Notes: generated by a model from the sequence alone, not told the origin. Counted from the stretch's first letter, positions 9,764 through 19,896 are shown. The stretch: DNA of 64,000 bases from Ch67 sp041395845 (GCA_041395845.1 JAWKZS010000003.1:1-64000), one strand, 5' to 3'. Translations and numbers: made by a program.

Positions 9764-10105
9764 CTATGCTCTGCGAAAAGGTAAGACTTTTGCCTCGGTC
9801 ATAGTGTCGTGCTGGCTTCCCCCCATCACGGAAGCGTTGCCGGCAGCTTCGTTGAGCGCCTGGCGTAACTGGTCGAATGAATCATGCATCATGGCGGAAA
9901 TCGCGATGCAGGCGGCCATGGGGCTCTTGGCGCGGCGGCGTTCCATGTCGACCCGGAACTGCAGGCCGCGCAGTTTGCGGCGGTAGGCTTCGGGTGCATT
10001 GCGGATCAGCTGGTCACACAGTTGTCCCCGCAGGCGTTCCAGACCTTCCGGATCGTTCTGGGCCATTTCCCTCAGTGTGTCGAACTCGGGCAGCGTGTAT
10101 TTCAT
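9764..10105 (-). CDS. DUF3135 domain protein
   Basis: 113-residue cytoplasmic protein of the DUF3135 family, seen in gammaproteobacteria and without assigned function. It starts MKYTLPEFDTLREMAQNDPE, has the family's basic middle (RRKLRGLQFRVDMERRRAKSP, described by its ends RRKL and RAKSP) and a helical C-terminal part (SFDQLRQALNEA). No membrane segment or catalytic motif is visible. It is monocistronic, closed by a strong terminator and preceded by a 408-base gap shared with the divergent CoA pyrophosphatase gene. Confidence 0.85.
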   Translation of the reverse strand: MKYTLPEFDTLREMAQNDPEGLERLRGQLCDQLIRNAPEAYRRKLRGLQFRVDMERRRAKSPMAACIAISAMMHDSFDQLRQALNEAAGNASVMGGSQHDTMTEAKVLPFRRA

Positions 10106-10513
10106 GGCGTATACCTCTGGGGTAAACCAATCACCGGCAGGCGTATCGGCGTCCTGGCCCCACGTTTGATTCTGTCCAGGCTAATAGGCTTATAAAAAAT
10201 TGCATTCCACGAAGTCTATACTACACTCGCCGCCCGACCTGTGAAGCCTTGACGTTTTGGTCGAATTCTGTTCAGGGGGTGGTTATTATCCTTTCCCTGC
10301 TTATAACCTTGATAACTAAGGCTTGCGGATCAAGCGCTTAAACTGCGCGCAGGCTCCCTGTTTCACTGCGTTGTTGTTTTGTTATTGTTTGGCAAGGCGA
10401 CCGGCGGGGCTGGCAGCTTCGCCACTTGCACAACCCGGCATGGCCGGGCATTGTTTGGCTAACCGGTTGAATTCTCAGGTGTCCAGTCACCTGGCCAGAA
10501 CAGGAATCAGCGT
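10106..10513. other. Divergent intergenic region without a recognisable gene
   Basis: 408 bases between the DUF3135 gene (minus) and the CoA pyrophosphatase gene (plus). It has an AT-rich stretch at 10180-10225 (TATAAAAAAT and TATACT) that probably holds promoter elements, and a small GC hairpin near 10435-10447. I see no convincing -35/-10 pair with normal spacing, no tRNA and no supported small gene. Confidence 0.4.
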
Positions 10514-11130
10514 TTGAGTCATCCTTTGTTAGAACAGATCCGTCATCGCCTGCCAGATCACGACCCGGGCCACCCAAACCGTGCATCCGCCCAGGCGGCG
10601 ATACTCATGCCGATCACGGATTCAATCCGTGAACCTGAGCTGATTCTCACCCGGCGCGCCGCGACCCTCAACGCCCACGCCGGGGAAGTGGCCTTTCCCG
10701 GCGGCAAGCGCGACGACACCGATGCGGATCTGGCGGCCACCGCGTTGCGGGAATCCGTCGAGGAAATTGCCCTGCCGCCCGAGCGGGTGGAACTGCTGGG
10801 GGCCATGCCGGTGTCTGTATCCCGCTGGGGCCTGCAAGTTGTCCCGTTTGTCGGTATCATTCCCCACCAGATCGACCTGATCCCCAATGCCGCCGAAATC
10901 GACTACATTTTCCGGGTTCCCCTGCGTTATTTTCTCGAGCAGCCTGAGGTGCATTACACCGAGCGGGAACACGAAGGTGTGCGTTATCGGATTCCCGGCT
11001 TCCATTACGAGGGTCAGGTGATCTGGGGGCTGACCGCCCACTTCATCACCGATTTCTGTAACCGGGTATTTGATACCGGGTTTGATTACTTCCGGCCCCG
11101 GCCGGTGAACACTGACGAGGGTAAATCCGC

Positions 11131-11134
<4 letters not shown>
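10514..11134 (+). CDS. CoA pyrophosphatase (Nudix, NudL/YeaB type)
   Basis: 206-residue Nudix enzyme of the UPF0035 group, which hydrolyses CoA to 3',5'-ADP and 4'-phosphopantetheine. The group signature LTRRAATLNAHAGEVAFPGG (residues ~45-64) is directly followed by the Nudix box (GKRDD...ALRESVEE), with Asp in place of the first Glu as in E. coli NudL. The start used is TTG at 10514; there is no better in-frame start before the conserved region. The stop overlaps the ATG of the gamma carbonic anhydrase gene by four bases (ATGA), making this the first gene of a compact operon that continues through DUF1289 to purT. Confidence 0.9.
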
Positions 11135-11657
<523 letters not shown>

Positions 11658-11661
<4 letters not shown>

Positions 11662-11846
11662 ACAAGCCAGCCAAAGAAGACGTTGTACTGTCGCCCTGCG
11701 TCGGTGTCTGTGCGCTGGATGACGAAGATATCTGTATCGGTTGCTGGCGCAGCGGTGAAGAAATCACCCGCTGGGGCTATGTCGACAATGACGGCAAGCG
11801 CGCGATCCTGAAAAACGTTGAACAACGACTCAAGCAACAATCGTAA
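11658..11846 (+). CDS. DUF1289 small protein
   Basis: 62-residue protein of the DUF1289 family with the conserved cysteine pattern SPCVGVCALDDEDICIGCWR (residues ~12-31), suggesting a small metal or iron-sulfur site, followed by the family's RTxxE-like helix (EEITRWGYV). Function unknown. It overlaps the carbonic anhydrase gene by four bases and is nine bases from purT, so it is in the same transcript. Confidence 0.9.
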
Positions 11847-11855
11847 GGACTCTGC

Positions 11856-13037
11856 ATGACCACCATCGGCACTCCGCTTTCTCCCACGGCCACCCGCGTC
11901 CTGCTGTGCGGCTCCGGCGAACTGGGCAAGGAAGTCGTTATCGAACTGCAACGCCTGGGCTGCGAAGTGATCGCGGTCGACCGTTATCCCAATGCACCGG
12001 CCATGCAGGTGGCCCATCGCAGCCACGTGATTTCCATGCTGGATGGTGCAGCCTTGCGCGCGGTGATCGAGGCGGAAAAGCCCCATTACATCGTGCCGGA
12101 AATCGAGGCCATCGCCACCGATACCCTGGTGGAACTCGAGCAGGAAGGTTACACCGTCATACCCACTGCGCGGGCTGCCCGACTCACCATGAACCGTGAA
12201 GGCATTCGTCGTCTGGCGGCGGAGGAACTGGGCCTGAAAACCTCACCTTACCGGTTTGCTTCGTCCCACAGTGAATATGTCGAAGCGATTGCTGCAGTGG
12301 GCCTGCCCTGTGTGGTGAAGCCGATCATGAGTTCGTCCGGCAAGGGCCAGAGCACGGTCAAGACCGAGGCCGATATCGAAAAGGCCTGGCAATACGCCCA
12401 GGAAGGCGGCCGCGCCGGCGCCGGCAAGGTCATCGTCGAAGGCTTTGTCGACTTCGATTTCGAAATCACCCTGCTCACCGTGCGTCATGAAGCGGGAACC
12501 ACTTTCTGCGAACCGATTGGCCACCGCCAGGAGAAGGGCGACTACCGCGAGTCCTGGCAGCCCCAGGCGATGAGTCCGAAAGCGCTGGAGCAGGCCCAGG
12601 ACATCGCGCGCAAGATTACCGATGCGCTGGGCGGGCGCGGCATTTTCGGCGTTGAGCTGTTCGTCGCCGGCGACGAGGTCATCTTTAGCGAAGTGTCACC
12701 GCGTCCCCATGACACCGGTCTGGTGACCCTGATTTCCCAGGACTTGTCGGAGTTTGCCCTGCATGCCCGCGCGATTCTCGGGCTGCCCATTCCCGCCATT
12801 CGCCAGTACGGCCCGGCGGCGTCTGCGGTCATTCTGGTGGAAGGTGAATCCACCCAAATGACCTACGGAAACCTGCAGCAGGCGCTGGCGGAACCGGATA
12901 CCCAGCTGCGCCTGTTCGGCAAGCCGGAAGTGAAGGGTAGCCGTCGGCTGGGTGTCGGGCTTGCATTGGCCGATGACGTCGATGCTGCGGTGGCGAAAGC
13001 CTTGCGGGTCGCCGATGCAGTCAAGGTGGAATTCTGA
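11856..13037 (+). CDS. purT: Formate-dependent GAR transformylase
   Basis: 393-residue ATP-grasp enzyme that makes formyl-GAR from GAR, formate and ATP, the folate-independent alternative to PurN in purine synthesis. Visible are the N-terminal dinucleotide-fold start (LLCGSGELGKEV), the ATP-grasp loop (MSSSGKGQS, ~154-162) and the metal-binding strand FSEVSPRPHDTG (~286). Length equals E. coli PurT. The start ATG has TAAGGA in front. Its TGA shares one base with the ATG of the next gene. It is far from purL on this segment but in the same biosynthetic pathway. Confidence 0.97.
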   Translation: MTTIGTPLSPTATRVLLCGSGELGKEVVIELQRLGCEVIAVDRYPNAPAMQVAHRSHVISMLDGAALRAVIEAEKPHYIVPEIEAIATDTLVELEQEGYTVIPTARAARLTMNREGIRRLAAEELGLKTSPYRFASSHSEYVEAIAAVGLPCVVKPIMSSSGKGQSTVKTEADIEKAWQYAQEGGRAGAGKVIVEGFVDFDFEITLLTVRHEAGTTFCEPIGHRQEKGDYRESWQPQAMSPKALEQAQDIARKITDALGGRGIFGVELFVAGDEVIFSEVSPRPHDTGLVTLISQDLSEFALHARAILGLPIPAIRQYGPAASAVILVEGESTQMTYGNLQQALAEPDTQLRLFGKPEVKGSRRLGVGLALADDVDAAVAKALRVADAVKVEF

Positions 13038-14080
13038 TGACACCGCTGAGCAGGTTGAGCCGGCAGCTGGTGGGCCTGATGGTGCTGGCGCTGATGGCTG
13101 CCTGCTCCGGCAGCGCGCCAGTAGAATCGAGCGGGTTGCGACGGGTCGCCACATCACCGCTGCCTGCACAGGGTGAGCCGGATCAGCTGACCGCGCAATT
13201 CCTCGGTGCGGGCGGCGTTTTCCTGCGAGTGGGTGATCAGGCACTGCTGGCAGATCCGTTCTTTTCCAACCCGCCGATGGGGCGCTGGCTGCTGGGACGT
13301 GAACTGCCGGTGAAAACCGACGTCATTGATGCCCATCTGCCGCCGCTGGAACAGGTGCAGGGTGTCCTGGTGGGGCACGGCCATTTCGATCACGCCATGG
13401 ATGTTCCGTATGTGATGTCAAAGTTGCCGGCGGACATCAAGGTTTACGGCAGCGAGACCATTCCCAATCTGCTGGCCGCCCAGTTGCCGGCACAACGGCT
13501 GATCGACCTGACGCCACAGATGGCTGATGCAGTGCGTCCCGGGCAGTGGCTGTATCTGAATCCGCAGCTGCGCATCCTGCCGATTGCCTCGGAGCATTCG
13601 CCCCACCTGGGCAGTATCGTGTTCGCCTCCGACAAAATCCGTTCGCCCATGACCAGCGCGCCCCGGCGCACCTTCGACTGGCAGGCGGGCACCAATGTGA
13701 CCTACGTCATCGATTTTCTCGATCCGGAACAGCAGGTGCAGTACCGGGTGTTCTACCAGTCATCTGCATCAGGTGCGCCAGTCGGTTTCCCGCCGTCATG
13801 GCTGCTGCAGGACGGTATTCCCTTCGATCTGGCACTGCTGTGCGCGGCCAATTTCAATCATGTGGAAGGCTATCCGGAAGGGGTGCTGGGGCAGATCAAA
13901 CCCAAACAGGTGATGCTGATTCACTGGGAGCAGTTCTGGGATGACTACAGCACCACCGAGGCCACGCCATTGCCGGGGCTGGATTTTGCAGCGCTCGAAA
14001 TCCGTATTCGCAGCGTTTTGGATGCATCCGTGCCCGTCTGGGTACCCATGCGGGGAGCGTACATTCAACCAGGGCGGTAG
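13037..14080 (+). CDS. Metallo-beta-lactamase-fold lipoprotein
   Basis: 347-residue predicted lipoprotein: a signal peptide with lipobox LALMAAC (Cys ~23) precedes a UlaG-type metallo-beta-lactamase domain. The metal motif HGHFDH is at ~115-120, with further candidate ligands in SEHSP (~189) and near the C-terminus (LIHWEQFWDD). The family includes N-acyl-phosphatidylethanolamine phospholipase D-like hydrolases; together with the patatin encoded next door this hints at envelope lipid work, but the substrate is unknown. Coupled to purT by one-base overlap and three bases from the patatin gene. Confidence 0.85.
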   Translation: MTPLSRLSRQLVGLMVLALMAACSGSAPVESSGLRRVATSPLPAQGEPDQLTAQFLGAGGVFLRVGDQALLADPFFSNPPMGRWLLGRELPVKTDVIDAHLPPLEQVQGVLVGHGHFDHAMDVPYVMSKLPADIKVYGSETIPNLLAAQLPAQRLIDLTPQMADAVRPGQWLYLNPQLRILPIASEHSPHLGSIVFASDKIRSPMTSAPRRTFDWQAGTNVTYVIDFLDPEQQVQYRVFYQSSASGAPVGFPPSWLLQDGIPFDLALLCAANFNHVEGYPEGVLGQIKPKQVMLIHWEQFWDDYSTTEATPLPGLDFAALEIRIRSVLDASVPVWVPMRGAYIQPGR

Positions 14081-14083
14081 CCA

Positions 14084-15067
14084 ATGATCAACGGCCTCAG
14101 GATCGGAATTGCATTGGGTAGCGGATCGGCTCGCGGCTGGTCCCATATCGGGGTGCTGCGTTCACTCATGCAGCGTGGGGTCGAACCGGATGTCGTGGCC
14201 GGCTGCAGCATCGGCGCGCTGGTCGGCGCCTGTTATTCGGCCGGCAAGCTCGAAGAACTGGAAGCCTGGGTCACCAGCCTGGGCTGGCGCGATGTGGTCA
14301 GCCTGCTCGACGTGAAATTCAATGGCGGATTGATCGAAGGTCGCAAGGTGTTCCAGTTCTTCGAGCAGCACATGCCGGAATTTACCTTCGAGCAGCTCAA
14401 CAAGCCCTTTGCCGCGGTCGCCACCGATCTGCAGACCGGGCGCGAAATCTGGCTGCAGCACGGCCATCTGGCCGAAGCCGTGCGCGCATCGATTTCCATT
14501 CCGGGGCTGTTCACGCCGTACCGTGCCCAGTCCGGTCGTTACTTTGTCGACGGCGGTCTGGTCAATCCGGTTCCCGTGTCCCTGTGTCGTGCGCTGGGGG
14601 CTGATCTGGTCATCGCGGTCAATCTGAACGCAGAAATCGTCGGCAAGCACCTGCGCAACTCCCGCAAGGCCAGTCTGGAATTTGCCGGGCCTTCCAGCGA
14701 GGAAGATGAAGCACCGCCGCCGGAACCCAGCCAGGACCAGAAGGACATGCGCAAGGCAGAAGGCGAATTTATGCGTAGGTTGTCCCAGTGGTTCGGCGAC
14801 AATGAACAGCAGGCGGTGGACGACGATGGCATGCCATCGCCGGGCATGATGGACGTCATCGCGTCCTCCATCAATATCATGCAGGACCGGGTGACCCGCA
14901 GCCGGATGGCGGGTGATCCGGCAGACATTATCCTGACGCCGCGTCTGTCGCATCTGGGGCTGATGGAATTCTACCGGGCGGAAGAAGCCATCACGGCGGG
15001 CGAGCAGACCGTCGAATACGCCTGGCCCGCCCTGCAAAACCTGCTCGGTCTGGACGAAGTGCCGTAA
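14084..15067 (+). CDS. Patatin-like phospholipase (RssA-type)
   Basis: 327-residue cytoplasmic patatin. The oxyanion loop GSGSARGWSHIGVL (~13-26), nucleophile elbow GCSIG (~46-50, Ser the nucleophile) and catalytic Asp in DGG (~150-152) are all present, giving a complete Ser-Asp dyad. The E. coli RssA family is similar in the first ~200 residues; here an acidic insertion (SSEEDEAPPPEPSQDQ, ~203-218) separates a C-terminal helical part. Lipid acyl hydrolase activity is inferred from the motifs. It follows the lipoprotein gene by three bases. Confidence 0.88.
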   Translation: MINGLRIGIALGSGSARGWSHIGVLRSLMQRGVEPDVVAGCSIGALVGACYSAGKLEELEAWVTSLGWRDVVSLLDVKFNGGLIEGRKVFQFFEQHMPEFTFEQLNKPFAAVATDLQTGREIWLQHGHLAEAVRASISIPGLFTPYRAQSGRYFVDGGLVNPVPVSLCRALGADLVIAVNLNAEIVGKHLRNSRKASLEFAGPSSEEDEAPPPEPSQDQKDMRKAEGEFMRRLSQWFGDNEQQAVDDDGMPSPGMMDVIASSINIMQDRVTRSRMAGDPADIILTPRLSHLGLMEFYRAEEAITAGEQTVEYAWPALQNLLGLDEVP

Positions 15068-15163
15068 CCGGTACAATTCCCATGACCGAAACCCGCGACG
15101 CCCTCTATACTGATGGGCGAGGAATTTCATCCTGACCGTCTTATTGGGGAGTCATCAAGGGAC

Positions 15164-16012
15164 ATGCTGAAGTTAAAATTCAAGGATCAGCGTCAGGCCG
15201 CGGTGTGGCTGGTGGAATCGGTAATGACCATCGGCTCCGGCGCCAAAAACCATATCGTCATCAATGAGTCCGGCGTCGACGAAACCCACGCCAGAATCAC
15301 CAAGGATGGCGACAAGCTTTACCTGTCCGATAACGGCAGTTTTGCCGGCACCTTCGTCAACGGCAACAAGATCGGCCAGCATTTCCAGCTGCGTCCCGGC
15401 GACCAGATTCGTGTCGGCAAGGTCGAGCTGGAAATCATCGATCCCAAGGTCACTGCGGACAAGCCGGTGGCCGGCGCGCCCCGCACCGAATGGAGCCTGA
15501 TGGCGATTACCGGTGAACTCAAGGGCAAGAGCATTCCGGTTCATGGCACCCTGGTGTTTGGCCGCTCCAGCAGTTGCGACATCGTGATCAACGATGCCCA
15601 CATGTCCCGTCGCCATGCCGAGGTCAATCTGAAGGATGGCGTTCTGCGTCTGGTCGACCTGAAGTCATCCAACGGCACCTGTGTGAATGGCAAGAATGTC
15701 GGCGAGCAGATTCTGAAGCCTGGGGACAAGATCAGTTTCGATCAGGTGACCTTCCTGGTGGCCGGCCCGGCCAATGCGGCAACGTTGCCGGAAGAAGAAG
15801 ACGATGAAGCCACGGTGTTCCGTGCAGCGCCGATTCCGCGCCGGCCTCAGCCTGCTGCTGCCAAAGCGGCGCCGGCGCAGCCAGCGCCCAGCGCCAGGGT
15901 CGAAGCCAATGTCAGTGGTGCACCAGCCTCCAGCAAGGCGCCGATGCTGATCGCCGTTGCCGTGGTCGTTATGGTCATTCTTGCCGGCGTGGGCGTCATG
16001 TTCCTGCGCTGA
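15164..16012 (+). CDS. Tandem FHA-domain protein with C-terminal membrane anchor
   Basis: 282 residues from ATG 15164 (MLKLKFKDQRQ), which I prefer over an in-frame ATG at 15113 because the first FHA strand begins immediately. FHA1 covers about 5-95 but lacks the canonical GR-S-SRxH core (IGSGAKNHIVIN; DETHARI). FHA2 covers ~120-205 with a complete phosphothreonine pocket (FGRSSSCDIVI, MSRRHAEV, SSNGTCVNG). A Thr-containing acidic stretch (EEEDDEATVFR), a Pro/Ala linker and a single C-terminal membrane helix (ending VMFLR) follow. No Ser/Thr kinase is nearby. The 3' end overlaps the convergent YfjD-like gene by 17 bases. Confidence 0.85.
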   Translation: MLKLKFKDQRQAAVWLVESVMTIGSGAKNHIVINESGVDETHARITKDGDKLYLSDNGSFAGTFVNGNKIGQHFQLRPGDQIRVGKVELEIIDPKVTADKPVAGAPRTEWSLMAITGELKGKSIPVHGTLVFGRSSSCDIVINDAHMSRRHAEVNLKDGVLRLVDLKSSNGTCVNGKNVGEQILKPGDKISFDQVTFLVAGPANAATLPEEEDDEATVFRAAPIPRRPQPAAAKAAPAQPAPSARVEANVSGAPASSKAPMLIAVAVVVMVILAGVGVMFLR

Positions 16013-17312
16013 TGTTCGGGACGCCCGGTTTGCGCAGCAATGTCTTGGTTTTCTTGGCAGTGCTGGTAACCCGGGCGGTCTTCACCAGATTGTCCTTGAT
16101 CTGCACGGTTTCAATCTTGTAATTGCCGATCTTCACGCACAGGTTGTGTTCCGGAATATGCTCCAGATATTCCGTGATCAGGCCATTCAGCGTCTTGGGC
16201 CCCTTGGTGGGCAAATGCCATTTCAGCGCCTTGTTGATGTCGCGAATGGTGGCCAGGCCATCGATGATGAACGAGCCATCTTCCTGCGGATGAATATCCT
16301 GGCTGGAGGTTGCAGCAAAATCGGTGGTGAACTCACCCACGATCTCTTCCAGAATGTCCTCCAGCGTGACAATACCCTGCACGTCGCCGTACTCGTCCAC
16401 CACAAACCCCATGCGGCGTTTCACTTTCTGGAAATTCATCAGCTGCATGTGCAGCGGCGTCCCTTCCGGTACAAAGTAGGGCTCCACCGCCTGCTGCATG
16501 ATTTTCGCCTTGTTCAGTTCATCGTCCATCAGCAGTCGGCTGATCTTGCGCAAGTGCAGCACGCCCACCGGTGCGTTCAGATCCGATTTGAACACCGGCA
16601 GCCGGGTGTGCTGGGCCGAACGCAGGAACTTCACGATTTCCTCGATATCCTCATCCAGATCGATGCCGACAACTTCATGCTTGGGAATCATGATGTCGTC
16701 CACCGTGACCTCTTCCAGGTCCAGAATGCTCAGCAGCATGCCCTTGTGGCGCTTGGGCAGAATGGCGCCGGCTTCGTTCACCACCGTGCGCAATTCCTCA
16801 CGGCTGAGGTGATCGGAACCTGCCTGCTCCGCCGTCACGCCGATCATGCGCAGCAGACCGTTACTGATGGCGTTGACCAGCCACACGAAGGGATACAGCA
16901 GCACCAGTAGCGGACGCAGCACGTAACTTGCGGGAAACGCCACGGTCTCGGGCTTGATCGCCGCCAGCGTTTTGGGGGTGACCTCGGCGAACACCAGAAT
17001 CACCAGGGTCAGCACGCCGGTGGCGATGGCAATGCCGCTGTCACCCCACAGGCGCATGGCGATAACGGTCGCAATCGACGATGCCAGAATGTTCACGAAA
17101 TTGTTGCCGATCAGGATGACGCCGATCAGCCGGTCGGGACGTGACAGCAGTTGCTCCACCAGAATGGCGCTGCGCTGTTTTTTCTTCACCAGGTGACGCA
17201 GGCGATAACGGTTCAGTGTCATCATGCCGGTTTCGGAACTCGAGAAGAATGCCGACATCACAATCAGCATGCCGAGGATCGAAAACAGTATCGAGGTAGG
17301 GATGTCGTTCAA
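15996..17312 (-). CDS. CNNM/CorC-type transporter (YfjD-like)
   Basis: 438-residue membrane protein: N-terminal DUF21/CNNM domain with about four hydrophobic segments and the signature FFSSSETGMMTLNRYRLRH, a CBS pair (about 205-330), and a C-terminal CorC_HlyC transporter-associated domain (GSFIIDGLATIRDINKAL). Family members are linked to Mg2+/Co2+ efflux. I chose TTG at 17312 because the protein then starts right at the first membrane helix, as in E. coli YfjD, and AGGA lies eight bases upstream. A longer frame to 17399 would overlap the YpjD gene. ypjD-yfjD next to ffh is the E. coli arrangement. Confidence 0.9.
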   Translation of the reverse strand: MNDIPTSILFSILGMLIVMSAFFSSSETGMMTLNRYRLRHLVKKKQRSAILVEQLLSRPDRLIGVILIGNNFVNILASSIATVIAMRLWGDSGIAIATGVLTLVILVFAEVTPKTLAAIKPETVAFPASYVLRPLLVLLYPFVWLVNAISNGLLRMIGVTAEQAGSDHLSREELRTVVNEAGAILPKRHKGMLLSILDLEEVTVDDIMIPKHEVVGIDLDEDIEEIVKFLRSAQHTRLPVFKSDLNAPVGVLHLRKISRLLMDDELNKAKIMQQAVEPYFVPEGTPLHMQLMNFQKVKRRMGFVVDEYGDVQGIVTLEDILEEIVGEFTTDFAATSSQDIHPQEDGSFIIDGLATIRDINKALKWHLPTKGPKTLNGLITEYLEHIPEHNLCVKIGNYKIETVQIKDNLVKTARVTSTAKKTKTLLRKPGVPNISAGT

Positions 17313-17355
17313 GCGAAAAAGGATCCTGTCAGGAATCGAAAGTGTTTGCGTGGAA

Positions 17356-18162
17356 TCAACTGATGCCCAGGATGACCTCAAGCACGACCTTGGAGCCAAA
17401 ATAGGCCACGGTCAGCAGCAGGAATCCGCTCAGGGTCCACTTCACGGCCACCATCCCGCGCCAGCCCCAGAGCAGGCGACCCACCAGTAACATACCCAGC
17501 ACCAGCCAGGCGGCCAGCGCAAAGGCGGTCTTGTGGGCCAGGTGCTGGGCAAAGAAATCATCCACGAAGAACAGTCCTGTGCCAATTGCCACCGACAGCA
17601 GCACCAGGCCGATGGTAATCAGGTCGAACAGGGTATCTTCCATGGTCTGCAGGGGCGGCAGCAGGTGCAGGATGTCGTGGATGTGACGATGTTTGAGCTG
17701 GTAATTCTGGATCGACAGCAGTGCCGCCTGGGACAGGGCCAGCGCAATAACGCTATAGGCAATGATGGATAACAGAATGTGGGCCGCCAGTCCGGGGCTC
17801 ATGTTCAGGTGCGGCGAAACCCGGTCGTGGGTCATCAGATTGACCAGCAGGCCGATACAGGCGGCAGGATAGGCGGGCGCCATCAGTGACTGGATGTCCC
17901 GGAACAGCGTAATAAAGGTTCCACAGGCCGCCAGCACGAAACCGAACAGGGACAGCACATTGATCAGGCCGAGTTCGATGCCGCTGTCGTCAAACAGGGA
18001 GTGGCTGAGGTTGTAGCCGTGCAAACCGAGTCCCGCCAGGGCGACGGCCAGCAGCAGCGGGCGATTGACCGGAATATTGGTACGTAAGCTGTTGACCAGC
18101 AGAAAGGCGGCAAAACCGTAGCTGATACAGGCAACAATTCCCGCAACGAGCGCCAGGGGCAT
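17356..18162 (-). CDS. Cytochrome c assembly-like inner membrane protein (YpjD)
   Basis: 268-residue protein with about eight membrane helices, matching the YpjD branch of the CcsA/HemX-like family. The central helices carry the conserved MTHDRVSPHLN-to-LLSIIAYS region, while the tryptophan-rich haem motif of true CcsA is absent, so a direct role in haem delivery is uncertain. It is followed 43 bases later by the YfjD-like gene and is divergent from ffh; this pairing is widely conserved in gammaproteobacteria. Confidence 0.88.
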   Translation of the reverse strand: MPLALVAGIVACISYGFAAFLLVNSLRTNIPVNRPLLLAVALAGLGLHGYNLSHSLFDDSGIELGLINVLSLFGFVLAACGTFITLFRDIQSLMAPAYPAACIGLLVNLMTHDRVSPHLNMSPGLAAHILLSIIAYSVIALALSQAALLSIQNYQLKHRHIHDILHLLPPLQTMEDTLFDLITIGLVLLSVAIGTGLFFVDDFFAQHLAHKTAFALAAWLVLGMLLVGRLLWGWRGMVAVKWTLSGFLLLTVAYFGSKVVLEVILGIS

Positions 18163-18282
18163 GGCGGCGGAGAGCTCCTTACTGAATTCGGTGGATGGCT
18201 AAGTGTCGCACAAGGCTGTCAATAATGAAACTGGCTGCGTTATACTTCCCGACCCTGGAAAAATTCGAATGAAGACAGCCAT

Positions 18283-19674
18283 ATGTTTGACACACTGACC
18301 GAACGCTTAAGTAACAGCCTGCGCAGCGTCACTGGCAAAGCCCGCCTCACGGAAGACAATATCAAGGACACCCTGCGGGAAGTCCGCATGGCCCTGCTGG
18401 AAGCCGACGTGGCCCTGCCGGTGGTCAAGGACTTCATCGAAAAGGTGAAGGAGCGCGCCGTTGGTCAGGAGGTCATGAAGAGCCTCAGCCCTGGCCAGGT
18501 CTTCATCAAGATCGTCAATGAAGAACTCGTCCACATGATGGGCGACGCCAATGATGCGCTCAAACTCAACACCCAGCCGCCCGCAGTGATCCTGATGGCG
18601 GGTCTGCAGGGTGCTGGTAAAACCACTACTGTGGGCAAGCTGGCGAAATACCTCAAAGAGCGCCAGAAAAAGAAAGTACTGGTGGTGTCGGCAGACGTTT
18701 ATCGTCCGGCGGCGATCAAGCAGCTGGAAACCCTGGCTGGCGATCTGGGCGTAACTTTCTTCCCCAGCACGGCAGACCAGAAGCCGGTGGATATCGCCAA
18801 TGGCGCCATCGCCGAAGGCAGGAAGACCCTGGCCGATGTGGTCATCGTCGACACCGCGGGCCGGCTTGCCATCGATCAGGAAATGATGGACGAGATCAAG
18901 CAGCTGCACGCTGCCATCAAGCCGATCGAAACCCTGTTCGTGGTCGATGCGATGACCGGTCAGGACGCGGCGAATACTGCCAAGGCCTTCAACGATGCGC
19001 TGCCGCTCACTGGTGTGGTACTGACCAAGGCCGATGGTGATGCCCGTGGCGGTGCGGCGCTGTCGGTGCGACACATTACCGGCAAGCCCATCAAGTTTAT
19101 CGGTGTGGGTGAAAAGTCTGACGCCCTGGAGCCGTTCTACCCGGATCGTATCGCGTCCCGCATACTCGGTATGGGCGACGTCCTGACCCTGGTGGAAGAA
19201 GCTGAGCGCAAACTGGACAAGGAAAAGGCCGACAAACTGGCCAAGAAGCTCAAGAAAGGCAAGGGTTTCGACCTGGAAGACCTGCTCGAACAGTTCCAGC
19301 AGATGAAGAACCTGGGTGGCATGGCCGCCATGCTGGACAAGCTGCCGGGCATGGGTGGCATGGCAGCAATGGCGCAGCAGGGCAGTGCCGCCGACAAGGA
19401 GTTCAAGCGGATGGAAGCCATCATCTATTCCATGACGCCGCTGGAGCGCCGCAAGCCTGATGTCATCAATGGTTCCCGCAAGCAGCGGATAGCGGCCGGC
19501 TCCGGCACCCAGATCCAGGATGTCAACCGGGTGCTCAAGCAGCACGCCCAGATGCAGAAGATGATGAAGAAGCTCACCTCCAAGGGTGGCATGAAAAACA
19601 TGATGCGGGGCATGAAAGGCATGATGGGGGGCGGCGGCTTCCCGGGTGGTGGTATGCCACCCTTCAAGATGTGA
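18283..19674 (+). CDS. ffh: Signal recognition particle GTPase Ffh
   Basis: 463-residue SRP54 homologue that, with 4.5S RNA, targets nascent membrane proteins to FtsY. N domain (1-90), G domain with P-loop GLQGAGKTTTVGK (~107), DTAGRL (~190) and TKADGDARGGAALS (~246), then the methionine-rich M domain (from ~325; repeated MM, GGM motifs at the end). A possible -10 (TATACT, 18241-18246) lies upstream but no good -35. The rpsP-rimM-trmD-rplS operon follows after 222 bases. Confidence 0.98.
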   Translation: MFDTLTERLSNSLRSVTGKARLTEDNIKDTLREVRMALLEADVALPVVKDFIEKVKERAVGQEVMKSLSPGQVFIKIVNEELVHMMGDANDALKLNTQPPAVILMAGLQGAGKTTTVGKLAKYLKERQKKKVLVVSADVYRPAAIKQLETLAGDLGVTFFPSTADQKPVDIANGAIAEGRKTLADVVIVDTAGRLAIDQEMMDEIKQLHAAIKPIETLFVVDAMTGQDAANTAKAFNDALPLTGVVLTKADGDARGGAALSVRHITGKPIKFIGVGEKSDALEPFYPDRIASRILGMGDVLTLVEEAERKLDKEKADKLAKKLKKGKGFDLEDLLEQFQQMKNLGGMAAMLDKLPGMGGMAAMAQQGSAADKEFKRMEAIIYSMTPLERRKPDVINGSRKQRIAAGSGTQIQDVNRVLKQHAQMQKMMKKLTSKGGMKNMMRGMKGMMGGGGFPGGGMPPFKM

Positions 19675-19896
19675 GGGAGCGTCGGTTAGCAAGGGCCTTT
19701 CCTTCGCCCCGGATTTCCCGTAGAATTCAGCGCCTTCCGCCGCCTGTGCACCCTCAATTGCCAGCAGGCGCGGTAAGTGAAGGCTGCGTAAATACATGAA
19801 TTTCAGCAGGTTACTGAAACCACTCAAGGTTATCAGCGGCCTGTTTTACGTTTTAAATCGCTGAACAGTCAGTTTGAAATAAAGGAAACACATACC

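Noticed and set aside
10323..10517. 64-residue plus-strand frame before the CoA pyrophosphatase gene
   Set aside because: No ribosome site, low-information sequence, and overlaps the likely promoter/leader.
18307..19827. 506-residue minus-strand frame opposite ffh
   Set aside because: Shadow of ffh; no family match and no ribosome site.
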